From NCBI GenBank assembly GCA_005778215.1, contig SXKB01000150.1, positions 1-36,841 of the forward strand: 36,841 nucleotides of DNA. Reading direction: 5' to 3'. The notes under the pieces are model-generated. The model did not search any database. It saw only the letters and a list, made by a program, of their open reading frames with translations, and was not told the DNA's origin. This DNA is from Actinomycetota bacterium. GTDB taxonomy: Bacteria > Actinomycetota > Acidimicrobiia > Acidimicrobiales > Ilumatobacteraceae. Of the stretch, positions 29,601-36,050 are shown one piece after another; positions within the stretch are counted from its first letter, which is position 1, and each line of letters starts with the position of its first letter. Both the position numbers and the translations under genes were made by a program.

Positions 29601-30061
29601 GCCACCTGCTGCTGGGTGTCGGCCTCGGTGCGCGCTCGCCGGCCGGTGACACCCGGGGTGAGGGTGATCTCGGTGCCGAACACGGTGGGCAGCCCCACGG
29701 CTCGCGCCGCCTCGGCGAAGCGCACGATGCCGTAGAACCCGTCGTGGTCGGTGAGCGCCAACGCCTCCAGGCCCAGGCGTGCCGCTTCCTCCACCAACTG
29801 TTCGGGGTGCGACGCCCCGTCGAGGACCGAGAAGTTGCTGTGGCAGTGCAACTCGGCGTACGGCACGTGCACCGGGTCGGGCCGCCAGTGCGGCTGGGTG
29901 ATGTCGGGATCGGGCTCGTACGGCTGGCGTTTGCGCCCCCACGCCGGCCCGTCACCGCCGGCGTTCCACGACGGCGAACCGGGGGCGCGCCCGTCCTTGC
30001 CTCGTCCGGACAGAAGTCGTTCGACCTCCGACCACGGCATCGACGGATTGTTGAACCCCAT
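26645..30061 (-). CDS. dnaE2: Error-prone DNA polymerase III alpha-type (DnaE2)
   Basis: PHP domain [91 protein letters not shown]; 1138 aa; LexA-like box upstream. Confidence 0.95.
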   Translation of the reverse strand: [1138 protein letters not shown]

Positions 30062-30078
30062 GGGAGTTCGCGACGATA

Positions 30079-30094
30079 TCGAACACCTGTTCGA
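30079..30094. promoter_or_regulatory. LexA/SOS box upstream of dnaE2
   Basis: TCGAACACCTGTTCGA, 7-bp perfect inverted arms, 18-33 nt upstream of the dnaE2 ATG. Confidence 0.85.
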
Positions 30095-30123
30095 CCCGCA
30101 AGAGGTCGATCACATCGCCCGGA

Positions 30124-31107
30124 TCAGGGGGTCCAGCGGTATCGCACGTCGGGGCAACGTTCCTCGTTGCCCTGGCCGTCGGTGAACTCCTCGGCCACGA
30201 ACCCGTGCCGCTCGTAGAAGCGCCGCGCGGCGCCGTTCGACTGGAACGCCCACAACTGCAACCCCTCGGCGCCACGCCGCTTGGCCAACTCCATGAACCG
30301 ATCGCCGAGGCCGCGGCCCATCCACGACGGGTCGAGATAGAGGTGCTCGATCCACGAACCGTCGCGGTCGTGCGACAGCACCAGGAACCCGGTGATCACG
30401 CCGTCGAGGTCGGCCACCCACATGTCGGTGTGCCCCACCACCTCGTCGGCCATCCACCGTCGCATCGAGGCCAGGTCGTGCACGATGGGCACCTCGGGCA
30501 GGCCGAACAGCCGTGACCGCACGTACACGTGCACGCATTCGCGGGACTCGTTGGTGCGGGCCGTGCGCAGGGAGGGCTCGCCGGGCTGCAGGGCACGCAG
30601 CGCACCCTCGAGGCCCGGTTCGGTGGTGGCGATGGCCTGGTGCCACTGGAACCAGCGCACCTCCTGGCTCTCGGCCGGCGGCGGGGTGGGCGGCACGTGC
30701 GGCGCTTCCACCAGGTAGCGCACGTCGAGATGGGTGTGCTTGCGCGGCCCCGGGTGCACGTCGACGTGCACGAGCACCGGCCCACCCTCGGGGAACGACA
30801 CCGGCAACCCGGTCTCCTCCCCCGCTTCACGCAGCGCGCCGTCCCACGGCTGTTCACCGTCGTCGACATGACCCCCCGGCTGCAGCCAGAGGCCGAGCCG
30901 TTTGTGCTGGTGGAGCAGCACACGACTGCGGTCCGTGGTCACGAGGATGGCCGAACCGGTGACGTGCACCGGGCTCGCGGTCTCCGAACAGGGCCGTTCG
31001 AGCCCCTCGTAGAGGCGCTGGAAGTCGACCATGGCCTGCCGTTCGCGGGCATCCACCGGGCGGCGGGCCGCCACGGCGGCGAGGAGGTCGAGACGGTCGT
31101 CGGGCAT
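30124..31107 (-). CDS. NUDIX hydrolase - GNAT acetyltransferase fusion
   Basis: Nudix box GHVDDGEQPWDGALREAGEETGL, then GNAT-like WIEHLYLDPSWMGRGLGDRFMELAKRRG...LWAFQSNGAARRFYERHGFV; start chosen at MPDDRLDLL. Confidence 0.85.
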   Translation of the reverse strand: MPDDRLDLLAAVAARRPVDARERQAMVDFQRLYEGLERPCSETASPVHVTGSAILVTTDRSRVLLHQHKRLGLWLQPGGHVDDGEQPWDGALREAGEETGLPVSFPEGGPVLVHVDVHPGPRKHTHLDVRYLVEAPHVPPTPPPAESQEVRWFQWHQAIATTEPGLEGALRALQPGEPSLRTARTNESRECVHVYVRSRLFGLPEVPIVHDLASMRRWMADEVVGHTDMWVADLDGVITGFLVLSHDRDGSWIEHLYLDPSWMGRGLGDRFMELAKRRGAEGLQLWAFQSNGAARRFYERHGFVAEEFTDGQGNEERCPDVRYRWTP

Positions 31108-31273
31108 CACCCCACCGTAGGCCGTGTGTCGTCGACCCACGTCAGTGATCGTGCACGACATCGTCAAAATCACCGCTTCAGTCCCCTTCGGAACGCGCCG
31201 ATAGTGACTTCGAACGGTGCAGTTCCGGCAAACCGGCCGGGCTGGAGCACCCCGAGGCGGAAGAACTGCAACT

Positions 31274-32053
31274 ATGGAACCCGACGCACAACTCGCTCCC
31301 CGAGTGCTGCTGGCCGTGGGCGACCCGAACCTTCGGCGCATCGCCTCCTCTGCCCTGCGTTCACGTGGTTACTCCGTGAGCGCCACCACCGAGGAAGACG
31401 CTGCACTGACCCTCGCCCGCTCGTTCTCCCCCGACGTGGTGATGGTCGACCTCGAACTGCCCAGCCCCGAAGGCGGCAACCTGTTCGACACGATGCGCGC
31501 CCTCACCGACGCCTACATCGTCGGCATTGCATCCCCCGATGCCGACAATGCCCGCATCCGCGCCCTGCGCGCCGGCGCCGACGACGTGGTGTCCGCCGAC
31601 CTCAACCCCGACGAGCTCGCCGCCCGTTGCCAGGCGCTGCTGCGCCGGCCGCGCCAACTGCACGCCCGCTGGGATCCGATGCAGGCCTCGGTCATCAGCC
31701 TCGGTCCGCTCACGGTGGACGTGGGCCGCAAGGAGATCCGCGTGCACGACGCCGACGTGCCGGTCACGCGCATCGAGTTCGCGCTGTTCGAGCAGCTCTG
31801 CCGCCGTCCTGCCGAGGTGTGCTCGCGCACCGAGCTGCTGGAAGAGGTGTGGGGCCCGAACTGGGTGGGCGACACCCATGTGGTCGACGTGCACCTCAGC
31901 AACCTGCGCCGCAAGCTGCAGCAGCGGGCGCCCGAGCTGCGTTTCATCCACACCGTGCGCGGCGTGGGCTTCCGTCTCAGCAACGATCTGTTGCGTGCCG
32001 CCGAGCACGATCACGATCACGAGGACGACGGCCACGAGCTGATCTCGGCCTGA
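31274..32053 (+). CDS. OmpR/PhoB-family response regulator, atypical receiver, His/Asp-rich C-terminus
   Basis: Receiver with VVMVDLELPSPEGG; wHTH TRIEFALFEQLCRRPAEVCSRTELLEEVWGPNWVGDTHVVDVHLSNLRRKL...HTVRGVGFRL; tail EHDHDHEDDGHE. Confidence 0.88.
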   Translation: MEPDAQLAPRVLLAVGDPNLRRIASSALRSRGYSVSATTEEDAALTLARSFSPDVVMVDLELPSPEGGNLFDTMRALTDAYIVGIASPDADNARIRALRAGADDVVSADLNPDELAARCQALLRRPRQLHARWDPMQASVISLGPLTVDVGRKEIRVHDADVPVTRIEFALFEQLCRRPAEVCSRTELLEEVWGPNWVGDTHVVDVHLSNLRRKLQQRAPELRFIHTVRGVGFRLSNDLLRAAEHDHDHEDDGHELISA

Positions 32054-32080
32054 GTTCGTCCACCGCCCGGGTGGCGCGAT

Positions 32081-32200
32081 GACCCGTTTCGGACCCACGG
32101 GTGTGAAACCCGTCAGCGATGACGGGAAACGGACCCGTGGGTGGGGAACCCGTCAGGGATGTCGGGAAACGGACCCGACGTGTGGGCGGGTGCGGGTCAG
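32081..32200. repeat. About 40-bp tandem repeat (2 full diverged units plus a partial third) containing nested inverted repeats
   Basis: Units at 32081-32120, 32121-32160, 32161-32200; units 1 and 2 share about 30/40 positions; core palindrome CCCACGGGT-N6-CCCGTCA-GCGA-TGACGGG-N6-ACCCGTGGG at 32094-32141. Confidence 0.8.
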
Positions 32201-33801
32201 CGGTACTCGGCGGTGAGCCACCAGCGGCCGCGCTCGACGCCCACCAGCAGCAGTCGCCCCGATCGGGTGAGCAGTTGGAAACGGGCGGTGCGCCGCGCTC
32301 GGGCAGGGTCCCACCAGCGTTCGTCGACGGGCCACGGCCCGGCCCACGACTGCACCGCCTCCGCCGAGCCGCCCATCTGCACGGTGACGGGTGCGGCCGA
32401 CACCGTGCCGCGACCGCTGACCGCGACCGCGGCGCCCGCGGCGTCGAGCACCTCGATGGCCCGCGCCGGCGCGTGCACCACCGCGGGCGACGGTGCCGGC
32501 AGGCTGCCGGGCCACGGCGTGCCACGGTCGGCGAGCCGCTCGGCCGGATCGACAAGGTCGGCCGTGGCCGCCGCCACCCAACGATGCGAGTCGTGCGGCT
32601 GGCGACCGCCGTGCACCGCCGGCACCAGCACCTGCTGCTCCCCCGCCAGCGCCACCAACCGGGCCACGGCGCGCACCGCCCAGTCGTCGGCCTGTGTGCG
32701 GCCGCCCCACAGGCCGAGTTGCACCCCGTCGTCGCCGCGCACCTCCACCGGGTCGAGGCGCAGCAACGCCACCCCGGCGGTGAGATCGTCGAGTTGCACC
32801 CACGCGTCGAGTTGCCACCGCACCCGTTCGACCATCGCCGCCACGCTGAGCCCGCTGCTGCGATGCCAGTGCCGTTCGGTGCGTTCGCCGTGCTCGGTCT
32901 CGGCCACCACCTGCAATCGGGTGCACACCCGGCCGTCGGCGGCCAGTGCGCCCACCAGTTCCTCGGCCAGTTGCCGGGCGACGAACACGAGCGCATCGGT
33001 GTGCTGCACCGGCGGTTCGAACACCCGCTGCGCGTGCAGGCCGCTGGGCGGGTCGTGCGTGCCGGGCAGGCGATCGTCGCCGCCGGCGGCGATGCGGTGG
33101 GCGAACGCACCGAGTGGGCCGAAACGGGCCGTCACATCGGCGGCCGGGAGCGCCGCAAGGGCGCCGAGCTGGTGCAGCCCGAGGCGGTGCAGCAGATGGA
33201 CGAAGTCGGCCGGCACGCCGGCCACCTCGGTGAGCAACGACACGGGCAGCCCGCGGAGGAACTCGGCCGTCGCAGCGCCCCCGGCCGACACCACGGCGGG
33301 CGCGCCGGCCGCAGCGGCGCGGCGGGCGGCGATACCGGCAGCGAACCGACCGTCGGCCACGCCCATGCCGAGCGAGCCGACGGCCGCCAGTGACCGGCCC
33401 ATGGCCTCGGCGGCCGTGGCCGTCACCTTCGCCGCCATCGACGCCTCGCCACCGAAGTAGCGGGCCGGACCGCGAGCCACGAACGTGAGCGTGCCGGGCT
33501 CGGTGACCTCCACCCGCGGCACTATCGCCCCCACGGCCCGCACCACCTGTTCGAAGGCCCGAGCGTCGCGAGCCGGGTCGTGTGGCTCGATGCGCACGTG
33601 CGGGCACCGCGACTGGGCGTCACGCCGGCGCTGACCGAGCGCCACCCCGTCGGCGACCGCCGCCAACGAATGCGCGACCACGCGGTTGGCGTGCACCACG
33701 GCGACCGGCTCGTCGGCGGCGGCATCGGCCACCACCACCGGCCAGTGCGGACACCACAGCACCCCCAGCCGCGGCACGTCGGGACGAGCGACGCGAGCCA
33801 C
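32197..33801 (-). CDS. imuB: ImuB-like (catalytically degenerate Y-family) mutasome protein
   Basis: LGVLWCPHWPVVVADAAADEPVAVVHANRVVAHSLAAVADGVALGQRRRDAQSRCPHV; PARYFGGEASMAAKV; C-terminal beta-clamp-like QLGLWGG. Confidence 0.88.
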   Translation of the reverse strand: MARVARPDVPRLGVLWCPHWPVVVADAAADEPVAVVHANRVVAHSLAAVADGVALGQRRRDAQSRCPHVRIEPHDPARDARAFEQVVRAVGAIVPRVEVTEPGTLTFVARGPARYFGGEASMAAKVTATAAEAMGRSLAAVGSLGMGVADGRFAAGIAARRAAAAGAPAVVSAGGAATAEFLRGLPVSLLTEVAGVPADFVHLLHRLGLHQLGALAALPAADVTARFGPLGAFAHRIAAGGDDRLPGTHDPPSGLHAQRVFEPPVQHTDALVFVARQLAEELVGALAADGRVCTRLQVVAETEHGERTERHWHRSSGLSVAAMVERVRWQLDAWVQLDDLTAGVALLRLDPVEVRGDDGVQLGLWGGRTQADDWAVRAVARLVALAGEQQVLVPAVHGGRQPHDSHRWVAAATADLVDPAERLADRGTPWPGSLPAPSPAVVHAPARAIEVLDAAGAAVAVSGRGTVSAAPVTVQMGGSAEAVQSWAGPWPVDERWWDPARARRTARFQLLTRSGRLLLVGVERGRWWLTAEYR

Positions 33802-33804
33802 GGC

Positions 33805-34545
33805 TCACCCGGTGCGCCGCAACGGCGTCACCATGCCGTCGACGGTGGGTTCACATGCACGCAGTTGGCCATCGACGGCCGGGAGCCAGCAGTCGAGCCG
33901 CCGTTCCTGCGGCACCCGCCGACCCGTCAGAGCGAGCTGCGCACGGCGAGCCTGCGCCACCCCGTGCCCGTCGCCCAGGCCCACCCAGGTGGCTGCCGCG
34001 CATTCGAACCGCAGGTCGGCACCGAACACCGGGGCCCCCACCGTGACGGCCATGGCGCCACGCGCCTGCAGGCGCGCCACCAGACGGCGGGCGGTGGCCG
34101 GGCGCACCTGTTGAGTGCCGGGGCCGAGCAGCACCACGTCGAACCCATCGATGCATGCGGCGAGCAGGTCGCCCCACACCTCGTCGTCGAACGGCTGCAC
34201 AGCGCCGTCGGCGTCGACCGGTTCGGTGACGGCCACCAGCCGTTCGAGCACCACGCCGGCCTCGGCCGCGGCGGCGAGCCCCAGCGACGGCATGCCGGCC
34301 ACGGCCACCCATGCCCCCTGTTGCGACGGGCCGGCGGCCACGGCCAGTGCGAGGGTGACGGCGGCGGCGCCGACGCATCCCACGACGCTGCCGCGCTGCA
34401 CCGCGCACTGGGGCACCAGCGGGGCGAAGACCGGCAGCAACGGCAGCGTGCGTGCCTGCGCCGCCGTGGCCGACCCTGCCCGGGTGACGAGCCCACGGCC
34501 GGCGAGGTCGGCGAGTTGCGTGGGGTTCGTCACTCGTGCCGCCAT
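33805..34545 (-). CDS. ImuA'-like RecA-related mutasome protein
   Basis: Immediately upstream of and cotranscribable with imuB; RecA-like core GSVVGCVGAAAVTLALAVAA...GAWVAVAGMPSLGLAAAAEAGVVLERLVAVTEP; SOS box upstream. Confidence 0.75.
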   Translation of the reverse strand: MAARVTNPTQLADLAGRGLVTRAGSATAAQARTLPLLPVFAPLVPQCAVQRGSVVGCVGAAAVTLALAVAAGPSQQGAWVAVAGMPSLGLAAAAEAGVVLERLVAVTEPVDADGAVQPFDDEVWGDLLAACIDGFDVVLLGPGTQQVRPATARRLVARLQARGAMAVTVGAPVFGADLRFECAAATWVGLGDGHGVAQARRAQLALTGRRVPQERRLDCWLPAVDGQLRACEPTVDGMVTPLRRTG

Positions 34546-34557
34546 GTCGCCACTGTA

Positions 34558-34573
34558 TCGAACAGGTGTTCGC
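34558..34573. promoter_or_regulatory. LexA/SOS box upstream of imuA'-imuB
   Basis: TCGAACAGGTGTTCGC, 15 of 16 identical to the reverse complement of the dnaE2 box, 13-28 nt upstream of the imuA' start. Confidence 0.8.
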
Positions 34574-34619
34574 TTCGTCCAGAGCCCGTCCGCACCTCGG
34601 CGACGGCCGCGGGGAGCCG

Positions 34620-35477
34620 TCAGGCGCCGGCGCGAGGAGTGAGCGAGTCGCCCGAGGCCAACTGCTCGGCGAACTCCCGAGCCGAGCCGGCGAAGTGCGT
34701 GGCACCCAGCGCCAAGGCGTGCTCGCGCCCTTCGACCGCGTTGCCGCCCACCACGATGGACACCCCCGGCACGGCCTCACGCAGCGCAGCACACAGGGCA
34801 GGGGCCGCTTCGGCGCCTTCCGGCGAACTGATCGACACGCCGATCGCTGCCAGGCCCGGCGACAGCAGTGCGGCGGACACGAACGATTCGGTGGGCATGT
34901 CGGCCCCGAGGTCGGAGACCTCCCAGCCCTCGCCGCGCAGCAGATCGGCCAGCATCGACGTCGGCAGCGAATGCCGCTCGCCGGACGGTGAACCGATGAG
35001 CACGTGACCTCGCGTGCGACCACGACGGGCGAAGCGTGGCCCGAGTCGACCGATGAGTCGCTGGGCGATGCCCGTGGCGCGGTGCTCCACGGCGATGTCG
35101 AGTTCGCCCGCGGCCCACCGCTCACCGATGCGGCGCATCGCCGGAGTGATGACGTCGAGGTAGATCTCGTCGAGGTCGGCACCCGCAGCCAGGGCCGCTT
35201 CCACCACGCCCCACGCGCCGGCACTGTCACCGGCGACGAGGCGCGACTCCAGCCGCGACGCCCACGGAGCACGTCGCTTCGGCTGCTCGGTGGAGGCTGC
35301 CGCTGACGCACCGTCGCGGAACGCCTGCAGGTCGGCCTGGGTGACGTGCCACGAACCGCCCACCTTCACTGCGGGCAGCACACCGAGCCGCACGTAGCGG
35401 TACGCCGTCATGTAGTGCACGCCGAGCAGCTCGGCGGCCTCGTGCAAGGTGAGATCGGTGTCGCTCACTGAGACCAA
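34620..35477 (-). CDS. HTH (excisionase/HTH_17-type) plus B12-binding-domain regulator, CarH/LitR-like architecture
   Basis: LTLHEAAELLGVHYMTAYRYVRLGVLPAVKVGGSWHVTQADLQAFRDG; helical domain with W-AAGELDIAV-EH (Wx9EH); B12-domain core VLIGSPSGERHSLPTSMLADLLRGEGWEVSDLGADMPTESF. The GTG at MSDTDLTLHE is an alternative start. Confidence 0.85.
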   Translation of the reverse strand: MVSVSDTDLTLHEAAELLGVHYMTAYRYVRLGVLPAVKVGGSWHVTQADLQAFRDGASAAASTEQPKRRAPWASRLESRLVAGDSAGAWGVVEAALAAGADLDEIYLDVITPAMRRIGERWAAGELDIAVEHRATGIAQRLIGRLGPRFARRGRTRGHVLIGSPSGERHSLPTSMLADLLRGEGWEVSDLGADMPTESFVSAALLSPGLAAIGVSISSPEGAEAAPALCAALREAVPGVSIVVGGNAVEGREHALALGATHFAGSAREFAEQLASGDSLTPRAGA

Positions 35478-35496
35478 CGTAGGTTCGCCGGGTCAC

Positions 35497-35513
35497 CGCT
35501 GCGTAACGCAGCG
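35497..35513. promoter_or_regulatory. Perfect palindrome upstream of the B12-domain regulator gene (candidate operator)
   Basis: CGCTGCG-TAA-CGCAGCG, 7-bp arms, 20-36 nt upstream of the longest start. Confidence 0.5.
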
Positions 35514-35532
35514 AGGCAATTCCTCACGGTGG

Positions 35533-35991
35533 TCAGTGGCTGGCCTTCCACTTCGCGAGGGCCGCACGGCTGCGCTCGACCAGCACGGCGGGCACGCGAC
35601 GCAGGTACTCGGCCTCGGCCGGGCTGGCGCCGTCGGCCACCGCAGCAGCGCCCGAGTCGGCGGCCGCTTCGGGCACCAGGTCCTCGAACGTCGGCAGCTC
35701 CATGCCCGGCTTCCAGTACTGGTACAGGTCGCGCACCACGTCGTCGAGGCCCTCGGCCGTGTAGCCCTTCGCCACGTCGACCGTGATGATGTTGCCGAAC
35801 ACGTGCACGTTGGCCACCTGGCCGGTCTCGAGCAGACGGCGGGCCAGCGTGGCCGCCGGGCGGTTGCCCGTGGCCTGCGCCACCGACGAGAACTCCTCGT
35901 GGCCCATGCCCGTGAGGTTGCGGTTGGCTTCGTAGCGCACCACACCCTTGGTACGACTCGGCTTGGCGACGACGGCGATCTGCTGACCCAT
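35533..35991 (-). CDS. Protein with NifU/Nfu N-terminal-like domain
   Basis: MGQQIAVVAKPSRTKGVVRYEANRNLTGMGHEEFSSVAQATGNRPAATLARRLLETGQVANVHVFGNIITVDV resembles Nfu N-terminal pattern. Confidence 0.55.
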   Translation of the reverse strand: MGQQIAVVAKPSRTKGVVRYEANRNLTGMGHEEFSSVAQATGNRPAATLARRLLETGQVANVHVFGNIITVDVAKGYTAEGLDDVVRDLYQYWKPGMELPTFEDLVPEAAADSGAAAVADGASPAEAEYLRRVPAVLVERSRAALAKWKASH

Positions 35992-36050
35992 GCGCGTCAG
36001 CGTAGTAGGGGCATCCGCTCCGACGAAGCCCAGACGCGTACGATCGTCGT

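Noticed and set aside
32081-32200. Possible CRISPR array in the 40-bp repeats
   Set aside because: Units are contiguous with no unique spacers, strongly palindromic, only 2-3 copies, and no cas genes nearby.
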